NCBI GenBank assembly: GCA_045585835.1
Contig: JAZMZG010000028.1
Location: forward strand, 119,539 to 183,538
Reading direction: 5' to 3'
DNA: 64,000 nucleotides
Origin: CALCTE01 sp045585835
Lineage (GTDB): Bacteria > Bacillota > Clostridia > Oscillospirales > CAG-272
Below the pieces are notes generated by a model. That model saw only the letters and a list, made by a program, of their open reading frames with translations, was not told the origin of the DNA and did not search any database. Below are positions 1-6,610 of the stretch, piece by piece. The position numbers were made by a program, and so were the translations under genes. Each line of letters opens with the position of its first letter. Within the stretch, counting starts at the first letter, position 1.

Positions 1-242
1 TCCACCTCGTCCTCGCAAAAGCCCTCGGGCAAGGCGCTGTCAAAATACGCATCACCGTAGCGTATGATATGCGCTATGCGGTGTACGAGCACCGTAGTCT
101 TACCGCTTCCCGCACCCGCAAGCACGAGCAAGGGGCCGTTTACGGAAAATACCGCCTCTCTTTGCTTTGCGTTGAGATTTTTATATAGCTTATTAAAACA
201 TCTTCTTTTTGCTTCGATAAATCTTTTTTCAAGAGTCGTCAT
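1..242 (-). CDS. UvrD/PcrA-type ATP-dependent DNA helicase, N-terminal fragment
   Basis: Partial gene running off the left edge; about 80 residues are visible. They hold a Q-motif-like stretch (LNAKQREAV, about residues 23-31) and a Walker A loop (AGAGSGKTT, about residues 42-50) followed by VLVHRIAHII, the usual opening of superfamily 1A helicases. Such enzymes unwind DNA with 3'-5' polarity using ATP, in repair or recombination. The start is the ATG at 240-242 (minus strand), preceded by AGGTGAATT. The fragment is too short to separate PcrA/UvrD from related helicases such as the AddA group. The family call is firm; the exact member is not. Confidence 0.85.
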   Translation of the reverse strand, partial: MTTLEKRFIEAKRRCFNKLYKNLNAKQREAVFSVNGPLLVLAGAGSGKTTVLVHRIAHIIRYGDAYFDSALPEGFCEDEV

Positions 243-361
243 AATTCACCTGCTGTTTTTGATACTTCTATTTTACAACAAGCTTGCTCTTTTTTCAAGA
301 GATATACTTGATTTTAAATTTACATTATGTTAATATGAAAACGAAAAGGAGGCGGAATAAT

Positions 362-1207
362 ATGAAACGTGCAAAAATCATCGCAGACGTGCATACGCAC
401 AGCGAGTTTTCGTCCGACTCCGAGCAGAGCGTTGAGCTTATGGTAAAGACCGCCGTGAAAAAAGGACTCTCTGTTTTGGGTATAAGCGACCACTATGATT
501 ACAACTATTCCCCCGATTTGTCGTTTCCCGACAACTTCGAATGCGACATAGCGGCGAAGGAAAAGGAGATACTGCGCATAAAGGAACTTTATAAAAGCAA
601 AATAAAGGTGCTAAACGGCATCGAGCTTGGGATAGACGCAAGAAACGCCGTGCGCTGTAGAGAGATAACGGAGGAATACCGCTTCGACTATATAATCGGC
701 TCACAGCACATAATCGGCGGTATCGACCCCTATCCGCCGCAGTATTGGGCGGAGCGTGACGTGAAAAGCTCCGTCAGAGAATATTTCGAGGACATTTTAA
801 GGTCGGTTGCGGCGTTTGACGATTTCGACATATTCGGACATTTCGATTATCCTTTGCGATACCCGCCCGCAATTAAGGAAAAAAGGCTCTCTGCCGAGGA
901 ATTGCTTGAGGATAAAAAAATAAAGAGCCTCTGCGACGAGGCGCTTTGTGTTTTGGCGCATCTCGGTAAGGCTATCGAGATAAACACGGGCGGTATGCGA
1001 AGTGCGCTCGGGCGCACAAATCCGTCAGTAAAGCTCTTAAAAAGATTTTTCGAGCTCGGCGGAAAATATGTTACCTTCGGAAGCGATGCGCATACACCCG
1101 AGGATATAGGATACGGCTTTGACGAGTTTCAAAAGATGCTTCTTTCGCTCGGAAAAGACTCCTATACCGTATACGAAAACCGCACACCGAGGGAGATAAA
1201 GCTGTGA
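362..1207 (+). CDS. PHP-domain phosphoesterase, histidinol-phosphatase (HisK/HisJ) type
   Basis: 281 residues. The N-terminus carries the PHP metal motif DVHTHSEFSSDS and GISDHYDY; further metal ligands appear as GSQHIIGG, FGHFDY and, near the C-terminus, FGSDAHTPEDIG. This pattern fits PHP-type histidinol-phosphatases, which remove phosphate from histidinol phosphate in histidine synthesis, but other PHP phosphoesterases look similar and no his genes lie nearby. The chosen start (ATG at 362) follows AAAAGGAGGCGGAATAAT; an in-frame upstream extension to 284 is AT-rich and lacks such a site. The gene stands alone and ends at a strong hairpin shared with the convergent GNAT gene. Confidence 0.75.
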   Translation: MKRAKIIADVHTHSEFSSDSEQSVELMVKTAVKKGLSVLGISDHYDYNYSPDLSFPDNFECDIAAKEKEILRIKELYKSKIKVLNGIELGIDARNAVRCREITEEYRFDYIIGSQHIIGGIDPYPPQYWAERDVKSSVREYFEDILRSVAAFDDFDIFGHFDYPLRYPPAIKEKRLSAEELLEDKKIKSLCDEALCVLAHLGKAIEINTGGMRSALGRTNPSVKLLKRFFELGGKYVTFGSDAHTPEDIGYGFDEFQKMLLSLGKDSYTVYENRTPREIKL

Positions 1208-1229
1208 ACGTAATTTTGTTTTTACGACT

Positions 1230-1264
1230 AGAAAAGCGAGTAAGAAAATCTTACTCGCTTTTCT
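1230..1264. terminator. Bidirectional rho-independent terminator
   Basis: A perfect 15-bp stem (1230-1244 with 1250-1264) with a 5-base loop sits between the convergent PHP and GNAT genes. The stem ends are A/T rich, so it can serve both strands. Confidence 0.85.
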
Positions 1265-1266
1265 AA

Positions 1267-1830
1267 TTATTTATCAATTTCGTAAAACATAGGAATGCAA
1301 TTTTCTAAAAAAGGAATCTCGTCGGGATTCATATATTCCTCAAAGCACTCAAATCCACATCGTTTATAAAAACTTACTGCTTTGGGAACAGCATATAAAC
1401 ATATGTGTGTTGCTCCCACACATTCGGTTGAAATTTTCTTTATATATTCCAACATATATATAAAAAATCCCCTGCTTAACGTTTCATATCTGGAAGACGT
1501 TTCCTCCCATTTCAAATTACGATATTCTTCATCTACTGCAAAATAATCTATTTCGACAGAGGGTATGCTTGTTAGATATTCGCGACTTTTATCATCAGTT
1601 GCGGTAACAGAAATGCCCGTACAACGAATCGCGCAGAAAGCCATAATTGTATTGCTCTCGTCATCTACAAAAACATAAGATACATCTTCTTTTGATTCTA
1701 TGCTTTGATTTCGAATGAAATCACTTATCGCCGGATATTCGCATTTGAATTTACTCAGCAAATCAGAGTCATTTGTATCGACCCTGTGGAAAGACATTGA
1801 GTAATCGCTGCCGTAATCATGCTTTGCCAT
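1267..1830 (-). CDS. GNAT-family N-acetyltransferase, possible toxin of a two-gene unit
   Basis: 187 residues. The central and C-terminal parts show a GNAT fold pattern: VDYFAVDEEYRN-like strand 4, a following helix region, then ICLYAVPKAVSFYKRCGFE, the typical strand 5 and helix with the KRCGF ending. GNAT enzymes move the acetyl group of acetyl-CoA to an amine; the substrate is not evident. The gene overlaps by 14 bases the end of a small upstream gene on the same strand, so the two are almost certainly co-translated; ATG at 1830 follows AAGGACGATA. The arrangement resembles GNAT toxin-antitoxin operons (TacT/AtaT type), but that role is an inference. An ordinary acetyltransferase is the alternative. 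Confidence 0.7.
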   Translation of the reverse strand: MAKHDYGSDYSMSFHRVDTNDSDLLSKFKCEYPAISDFIRNQSIESKEDVSYVFVDDESNTIMAFCAIRCTGISVTATDDKSREYLTSIPSVEIDYFAVDEEYRNLKWEETSSRYETLSRGFFIYMLEYIKKISTECVGATHICLYAVPKAVSFYKRCGFECFEEYMNPDEIPFLENCIPMFYEIDK

Positions 1831-2011
1831 TATCGTCCTTAATTTTTGTGGTTATTTTTGATAACATTTCCTTATTAGTGTTATTGTTGCATTTATGTTC
1901 TAAAAATTTTTTTGATTGTTTAGGCGACACTACGAAAGCCTTATTGCATTTAGCAGTTAAAACAGCCATTTTCCTCTCTCCTTTATTTTTTTCACATTTT
2001 AAATTACTCAT
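1817..2011 (-). CDS. Small protein, candidate antitoxin upstream of GNAT gene
   Basis: 64 residues if started at 2011, where GGAGG lies 7 bases before ATG. A second start at 1969 (MAVLTAKCNKAF, 50 residues) also has AAGGAG 8 bases upstream, so either or both may be used. The protein is small, basic and rich in Lys/Asn; TAKCNKAFVVSPKQSKKFLE is its most structured-looking part. No ribbon-helix-helix or HTH motif is clear. It ends inside the GNAT gene. Position, size and overlap suggest an antitoxin or a partner of the acetyltransferase. I do not recognise the family with certainty. Confidence 0.55.
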   Translation of the reverse strand: MSNLKCEKNKGERKMAVLTAKCNKAFVVSPKQSKKFLEHKCNNNTNKEMLSKITTKIKDDNGKA

Positions 2012-2258
2012 TTATATACCTCCACCGTTATATTGTATCATAACAAATACAATAATAAAAAAGTGTCGGCATTTGTCTTACCAATCTAATTATATCATAT
2101 TTTGTGTTAAATTTCAAGTGGATAGCATGTTTTTTTAATTAAAAGCTACAAATCTCGCCACCAAAGCAGAAAAGAAATAATATTGTTAAGTATAAATGCA
2201 AAAATCGTGCACAAATTAGCGTAAAATTCAAAAAAGCTCTGCAATTTTCTTCTTCAAC

Positions 2259-2274
2259 AAAATCACTCCAAAAC
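2259..2274. repeat. 16-bp direct repeat, copy 1 (copy 2 at 2853-2868)
   Basis: AAAATCACTCCAAAAC occurs just past the stop of the minus-strand membrane-protein gene and again as the ribosome-binding region of that gene at 2853-2868. On the minus strand the distal copy is followed by TTGAAGAAGAAAATT and an early stop, as if the start of a second, decayed copy of the gene lay there. Confidence 0.6.
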
Positions 2275-2852
2275 TATTTGACATATTTCATTTTAACAAT
2301 CCTATATTCTTCATCTGTACTACCGAAAAAGGAATGATGTAATTCGAAATCGTTCTCATTCCAAACAAAGTAAAAAGCATCGTTTGTAAACGGACGAAAG
2401 CCATCATCAGTGATGTAGCCGCCTACTCTTTGCATAGTGCAAAAAGAGGTTTTTTCGTAAATGTCACCATAACCCGAAAGAAGAAAAAAACCTTCATTTA
2501 CCACAATGCAGTGTTTTTTATCATCGGAAGTGTATTCGAAATATGTGTCATCTGCAGTAAATAAAAAAAACATCGATAAACAGGATAAAATTAAAAATGA
2601 AAATATTGTTGCAGTTAATGCAACCAAAGTTTTATGTTTGGTGTTTTTATAAAATAATGCAGAAATCGCACTTAACAAAAGTGCAACACCAAGCACTGTG
2701 ATAATTGGAATTATTACTTCTATACCTAGTTTGAATAAGTATATGTAAATATTAAATTTTACTAAAATTCTGATTAAAAGATAAACACATAGCAATACAC
2801 CTGAAATAATAAAAGCTATTTTTGAGAATTTTGGAAAAATACTTTTTTTCAT
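2274..2852 (-). CDS. Hypothetical membrane protein with three predicted membrane spans
   Basis: 192 residues from the ATG at 2852, which has GGAG 7 bases upstream; a longer start at 2870 lies inside a terminator-like T tract and is unlikely. Three hydrophobic segments are visible at about residues 11-30, 42-66 and 77-99, followed by a roughly 90-residue soluble domain, probably extracytoplasmic, with many aromatic and acidic residues. I do not recognise the family. The gene is more AT-rich than its neighbours. A hairpin stands directly before its ribosome site and a copy of that site follows its stop. Confidence 0.6.
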   Translation of the reverse strand: MKKSIFPKFSKIAFIISGVLLCVYLLIRILVKFNIYIYLFKLGIEVIIPIITVLGVALLLSAISALFYKNTKHKTLVALTATIFSFLILSCLSMFFLFTADDTYFEYTSDDKKHCIVVNEGFFLLSGYGDIYEKTSFCTMQRVGGYITDDGFRPFTNDAFYFVWNENDFELHHSFFGSTDEEYRIVKMKYVK

Positions 2853-2861
2853 AAAATCACT

Positions 2862-2901
2862 CCAAAACAAAAGATGTGCTACCGTTATGATAGCACATCT
2901 T
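2862..2901 (-). terminator. Hairpin with T tract immediately before the 2852 start
   Basis: On the minus strand an 11-bp stem (2901-2891 with 2881-2871) is followed by TTTTGTTTT and then GGAG of the downstream gene. It may end rubrerythrin transcription or act as a leader attenuator for the membrane-protein gene. Confidence 0.6.
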
Positions 2902-2929
2902 TAAGAATTTTGCAATATAATGGTGTTTC

Positions 2930-3000
2930 GTAGGGCAGGGGTTTACTCCTACCGAAAGTATTACAAAAGAAAAGAGGCGGGAGCAAGCCCCCGCCCTACA
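2930..3000. repeat. Pair of REP-like GC-rich intergenic repeats
   Basis: GTAGGGCAGGGGTTTACTCC (2930-2949) on the plus strand and, inverted, TGTAGGGCGGGGGCTTGCTC (3000-2981, minus strand reading) lie convergent in the gap after rubrerythrin. A third copy, GTAGGGCGGGGCTTGCTCCC, is at 33608. Each copy is a GC-rich imperfect palindrome in an otherwise AT-rich gap, as for REP elements. Confidence 0.6.
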
Positions 3001-3009
3001 TTGTAAACT

Positions 3010-3558
3010 TTATTTGAAATATCTTTCGAGAAGTCCCGCAAAAGCCTTGCCGTGTCGGGCCTCATCACGTGCCATTTCGTGAACGGTATCGTGGATAGCG
3101 TCGAGGTTTGCCGCCTTTGCCATCTTCGCAAGCTCAAACTTGCCTGCAGTAGCGCCGTTTTCGGCTTCAACTCTCATCTCAAGATTCTTCTTCGTGGAAT
3201 CGGTTACGACTTCTCCAAGAAGCTCTGCGAATTTTGCCGCGTGCTCTGCTTCCTCGTATGCCGCCTTCTCCCAATAAAGTCCGATTTCGGGATATCCCTC
3301 TCTGTGAGCAACTCTTGCCATCGCAAGATACATTCCGACTTCCATGCACTCACCGTTAAAGTTTGCACGAAGGCCCTCGATTATCTCTTCGCTTGCGTCC
3401 TTCTTGCCGATGCCGACGATATGCTCTGCCGCCCAAGTCATTCCTTCTTCAACTACCTCAACGAACTTCTCGCCGGGCGCCTTGCAAAGAGGGCACTTAT
3501 CGGGGCGTACGTCACTTTCTACTATCTCACCGCAAATTAAGCATCTCCATTTTTTCAT
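3010..3558 (-). CDS. rbr: Rubrerythrin with N-terminal rubredoxin domain (reverse-rubrerythrin type)
   Basis: 182 residues. The N-terminal rubredoxin-like module has the iron ligands Cys6, Cys9, Cys22 and Cys25. The C-terminal four-helix di-iron domain has paired carboxylate/His motifs: FNGECMEVGMY, YEEAEHAAKF, and ARDEARHGKAF. This domain order, rubredoxin first, marks clostridial reverse rubrerythrins, which reduce hydrogen peroxide (and oxygen) to water with electrons from NADH via a flavoprotein. It is a cytoplasmic oxidative-stress enzyme typical of strict anaerobes. The ATG follows AGGAGGAAGTTAAA. The gene is monocistronic, with an AT-rich gap upstream. Confidence 0.92.
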   Translation of the reverse strand: MKKWRCLICGEIVESDVRPDKCPLCKAPGEKFVEVVEEGMTWAAEHIVGIGKKDASEEIIEGLRANFNGECMEVGMYLAMARVAHREGYPEIGLYWEKAAYEEAEHAAKFAELLGEVVTDSTKKNLEMRVEAENGATAGKFELAKMAKAANLDAIHDTVHEMARDEARHGKAFAGLLERYFK

Positions 3559-3629
3559 TTTAACTTCCTCCTATATGATGTTTTTATTTTTTAGAATCAT
3601 TCTATATTTGGATTATAGCATCTGTTTTT

Positions 3630-4673
3630 TTATTTGTCAATAGTTTTTTTCGATTTTCTTCTAATTTTGTTTATATGTCTTTCAAAGTCGCCGTTTTTTA
3701 TAAACTCCGCCATAACGAATTGCTCGAATGCGGGTACTGTACAGGAATAAAAACCAAGCTTTTTTTCAAATTCCGCAAATATTGCTTCGGGCAGTACCAT
3801 ATACGCCATACGCATCGCAGGCGACATTGTTTTTGCAAACGTATTTATATATATCACGCCCTCTCCTTTTGCAAGACTGTATAGGCTTTGCGCGGGCTTT
3901 TTTGAAAACTCCGACTCAAAATCGTCTTCTATTATATATCTGTCGCCGCCCTTTACCCATCTTATATATTCAAGGCGCTTGTTTGCCGAAGCCGCTACAC
4001 CGCTCGGGTAGCTTCTGTAGGGGCTGACGTGCAGTATTTTCGCCTTCGTTTTCGCAAGCGCCTGTGAATTTATGCCGTCGTGCTCAAGCTTTAGCATATC
4101 GCATACGACACCGTGCGAGCGGTATACCCTCTCTATCTGTCGGTAAGAGGGCTCCTCTATCGCAAAGACGCTGTCCTTGCCGAAAAAAATCACCGCAAGC
4201 GTATAAAGATATTCCGCTCCTGCGCCTATTACGATGCGCTCGGCGGGTGCGTCCATTCCTTTTGCACGTGCAAGATATCTCGACAGCTCCTTGCGAAGCT
4301 CCATACTGCCAAAGCCGTCCGTTTTTGAGAGTATGCGCTCTGCGTATTCCGTAATTACACGGCGCATCGTCTTTGCAAACGACGAAAACGGAAAATCCTC
4401 GACCTTGACAAAATCGACCTTTTTTACGGTCGGTGCGGGCAAGGCGGGTATCTTGCTTGTTTTGCCCGCTTTATATATTACGAAATATCCGCTTCTTTCC
4501 AAAGATGCGACGTATCCCTCGTCCGAAAGAAGCTCAAGTGCGTGTACCACCGTTATTACCGACACGCCGTATTTGTCGGCACAGGTTCGCTTTGACGGCA
4601 ATTTTTCTCCGTACGAATAAACGCCGTCCTCTATGCTTTTGCGAAGGACGTTATATAGCTCCAAATACTTCAT
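3630..4673 (-). CDS. PdxR-like GntR/MocR transcription regulator, C-terminally short
   Basis: 347 residues. Residues 1-70 form a GntR winged helix (YSYGEKLPSKRTCADKYGVS, then ALELLSDEGYV). The rest matches a fold-type I aminotransferase domain: VIGAGAEYLY, HVSPYRSYPSG, IIEDDFESEF and TFAKTMSPAMRMAYM, whose Lys is the usual PLP-binding lysine. MocR/PdxR proteins sense pyridoxal phosphate and control vitamin B6 genes. The divergent neighbour is a pyridoxal kinase, which supports the role. Family members usually have about 450-480 residues; this one stops after HINKIRRKSKK and lacks the small C-terminal domain. No homologous-looking sequence continues after the stop. Confidence 0.82.
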   Translation of the reverse strand: MKYLELYNVLRKSIEDGVYSYGEKLPSKRTCADKYGVSVITVVHALELLSDEGYVASLERSGYFVIYKAGKTSKIPALPAPTVKKVDFVKVEDFPFSSFAKTMRRVITEYAERILSKTDGFGSMELRKELSRYLARAKGMDAPAERIVIGAGAEYLYTLAVIFFGKDSVFAIEEPSYRQIERVYRSHGVVCDMLKLEHDGINSQALAKTKAKILHVSPYRSYPSGVAASANKRLEYIRWVKGGDRYIIEDDFESEFSKKPAQSLYSLAKGEGVIYINTFAKTMSPAMRMAYMVLPEAIFAEFEKKLGFYSCTVPAFEQFVMAEFIKNGDFERHINKIRRKSKKTIDK

Positions 4674-4772
4674 CTGGTTATATCAAATTCTCCTTTTTTG
4701 GTGATTTTAATATGCTCAAATTTATTGTACAATGTTTGCGTGGAAAATTCAAGTACGAAAAGGAGAAAAATT
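4674..4772. promoter_or_regulatory. Divergent PdxR/pdxK promoter region
   Basis: The 99-bp AT-rich gap between the divergent regulator and pyridoxal kinase genes must hold both promoters and, by analogy with MocR systems, the regulator's sites. TACAAT in TTGTACAAT near 4730 is a possible -10 box for pdxK. No clear operator repeat can be assigned by eye. Confidence 0.4.
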
Positions 4773-5612
4773 ATGGACTACAAAAGAGTTTTAACGATTC
4801 AGGATATTTCTTGCTTCGGTCAGTGCTCCCTTACGGTCGCTCTGCCGATACTTTCCGTGTGCGGTGCGGAAACGGTCATACTTCCCTCCGCCGTTCTTTC
4901 AACGCATACCTGCGGTTTTACCGGCTTTACCGTGCGCGACTTAACAAGCGACATTCCCGATATCGCAGACCATTGGGAAAAAGAGGGTATAAAATTCGAC
5001 TTTTTCTACACGGGGTATCTCGGAAGCACCGAGCAGATAGGCTACGTAAAAGATATATTCGCACGTCTTCCCAAGAAAGATGCAAAGACCGTCGTAGATC
5101 CCGCTATGGCGGACGGCGGAAAATTGTATCCCGCATTCGATATGGAATATGTTGAAAATATGAAATCGCTCGTCGACGGTGCGGATTTCGTCGTTCCCAA
5201 CATAACGGAGGCTTGCTTCTTGACGGGAATTGAATATAAAGAAGCACCTTATACGAAGGAATATATCAAGTCCTTGGAAAAAGGACTTGCCGAGCTCGGC
5301 GCAAAGACCGTAATACTTACGGGCGTATCCTACAGGGAAGGCTATACGGGCGTATCCGTATACCAAGACGGCAAAGAGGAGCACTACGAGCATGAGCTTA
5401 TGCCTCAAGGAAGCCACGGCACGGGAGACATATTCGCCTCCGCATTCACGGGTGCGCTTACTTGCGGAAAGTCGCCTTACGAAAGCGCGAAAATAGCCGC
5501 CGACTATACGCTGCTTTGCATCAAAGCAAGCCAAGGTGACGAAAGCCACCGCTACGGCGCAAAATTCGAGCCGATGCTTCCTTCTCTTGCAAAGCTCTTG
5601 GGAAAGGTATAA
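4773..5612 (+). CDS. pdxK: Pyridoxal/pyridoxamine kinase
   Basis: 279 residues. It matches the ribokinase-like PdxK/PdxY family: QDISCFGQCSLTVALPI near the N-terminus, FFYTGYLGS, VVDPAMADGGKLY, NITEACFLTG, and near the C-terminus GSHGTGDIFASAF with the catalytic Asp. The enzyme phosphorylates pyridoxal, pyridoxamine or pyridoxine with ATP in B6 salvage. The start at 4773 has AAGGAG about 8 bases upstream; an in-frame start at 4698 lies in the promoter region and is rejected. The divergent MocR regulator supports the B6 role. The nadE gene begins 3 bases after the stop, so both form one operon. Confidence 0.9.
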   Translation: MDYKRVLTIQDISCFGQCSLTVALPILSVCGAETVILPSAVLSTHTCGFTGFTVRDLTSDIPDIADHWEKEGIKFDFFYTGYLGSTEQIGYVKDIFARLPKKDAKTVVDPAMADGGKLYPAFDMEYVENMKSLVDGADFVVPNITEACFLTGIEYKEAPYTKEYIKSLEKGLAELGAKTVILTGVSYREGYTGVSVYQDGKEEHYEHELMPQGSHGTGDIFASAFTGALTCGKSPYESAKIAADYTLLCIKASQGDESHRYGAKFEPMLPSLAKLLGKV

Positions 5613-5615
5613 AAC

Positions 5616-6359
5616 GTGCGTAACTACAAGGAAGAATTCGAAAAGCGAGTTGCGTTTATAAAGGAGCTTGTCGAAAAAAGCGGCGCCGACGGTATAATCT
5701 ACGGCAACAGCGGCGGCAAGGACTGCACGCTTGCGGCAATACTCTGCAAAGCGGCGTGCGATAATACGGTAGGCGTCATCATGCCCTGCACCTCGAAAAG
5801 AAACTACGGGCTCGATGCTGACGATGCAAAAAAGCTTGCGGACGCATACGGCATCGAAACACGCACTGCGGATATTTCGACCATTAAAGAAGCGCTCGGA
5901 AAATCCGTGCTTGAAGCGACAAAGACAATAACGAAAAACGCAGATATAAATATTGCCCCAAGGCTTCGAATGACCGTGCTTTACACGATAGCGGCAAGCG
6001 AAAACCGCCTTGTCGTCGGTACGGGAAACAGAAGCGAGATGTTCGTGGGATACTTTACAAAATGGGGCGACGGTGCTTGCGACTTTAATCCCATCTCCGA
6101 TCTGACGGTAACGGAGGTATACGAATTTTTAAGCTACCTTAAAGCGCCCGAGTTTATTTTAACGAAAGCGCCGAGTGCGGGCCTTTTCGACGGACAGACC
6201 GACGAAGCGGATATGGGTGTCGGCTACGGCGATATAGATGCGTATATAAACAAAGAGAGTATAGACGCCGAAAAAGCGGAAAAGATTGCCCGTATGCACA
6301 GCAAAAGTGCGCATAAACGTGCGCCTATAGCGAGATTTAAGGAAAATTGTGACGGATGA
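5616..6359 (+). CDS. nadE: Ammonia-dependent NAD+ synthetase
   Basis: 247 residues from a GTG start placed 3 bases after pdxK. The PP-loop appears as YGNSGGKDCTLA (about residues 30-41), followed by MPCTSKRNYGLDADDA and VVGTGNRSEMFVGYFTKWGDGACDFNPISDLTV, the nucleotide and product binding region of NadE. It amidates nicotinic acid adenine dinucleotide with ammonia and ATP. There is no N-terminal glutaminase domain. The more usual SGGxDS loop reads SGGKDC here, as in a subgroup of Firmicute enzymes. Pairing with B6 kinase suggests a small cofactor operon. Confidence 0.88.
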   Translation: MRNYKEEFEKRVAFIKELVEKSGADGIIYGNSGGKDCTLAAILCKAACDNTVGVIMPCTSKRNYGLDADDAKKLADAYGIETRTADISTIKEALGKSVLEATKTITKNADINIAPRLRMTVLYTIAASENRLVVGTGNRSEMFVGYFTKWGDGACDFNPISDLTVTEVYEFLSYLKAPEFILTKAPSAGLFDGQTDEADMGVGYGDIDAYINKESIDAEKAEKIARMHSKSAHKRAPIARFKENCDG

Positions 6360-6384
6360 GCCCAAAGTGCCAAAAAATGCCAAC

Positions 6385-6428
6385 TTATCCACATCAAAGT
6401 GCCGTTATCCACAGACTTATTAACAGAA
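6385..6428 (+). promoter_or_regulatory. Two perfect DnaA boxes plus origin-like 14-mer away from oriC
   Basis: TTATCCACA occurs at 6385-6393 and 6405-6413 in the same orientation, 20 bp apart, followed by ACTTATTAACAGAA (6415-6428), a 14-base string also present in the oriC region at 26148-26161. The site lies in the nadE-glnN gap about 20 kb from oriC. It may be a DnaA-titrating or regulatory cluster. Confidence 0.65.
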
Positions 6429-6491
6429 AAAGGCCTGAAACCCCTTGAAAATACGCACTTTTTGCTATATTGAGGATACTTAAAATACAGA

Positions 6492-6528
6492 GAAAGCCTT
6501 TCGATTTTCGCAAAGGCTTTCTTTTTTT
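6492..6528 (+). terminator. Rho-independent terminator of pdxK-nadE
   Basis: A perfect 10-bp stem (6492-6501 with 6512-6521), a 10-base loop and seven T residues. Confidence 0.9.
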
Positions 6529-6548
6529 GCCTTTTGGAGATAAATCTC

Positions 6549-6577
6549 TTGTCAAGATAAGAAATATATAGTATAAT
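6549..6577 (+). promoter_or_regulatory. Sigma-A-type promoter of glnN
   Basis: TTGTCA (6549-6554), a 17-bp spacer and TATAAT (6572-6577). Transcription would start near 6584, which rules out the in-frame ATG at 6581 and supports 6611 as the start of glnN. Confidence 0.85.
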
Positions 6578-6610
6578 AAGATGAAAAAATGTTTGCGAAA
6601 GGCGCTTACA

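Noticed and set aside
1773..2138. Hydrophobic plus-strand frame opposite the GNAT pair
   Set aside because: Low-complexity Leu/Phe/Ser content from AT-rich antisense sequence; no initiation site; it overlaps two better-supported minus-strand genes.
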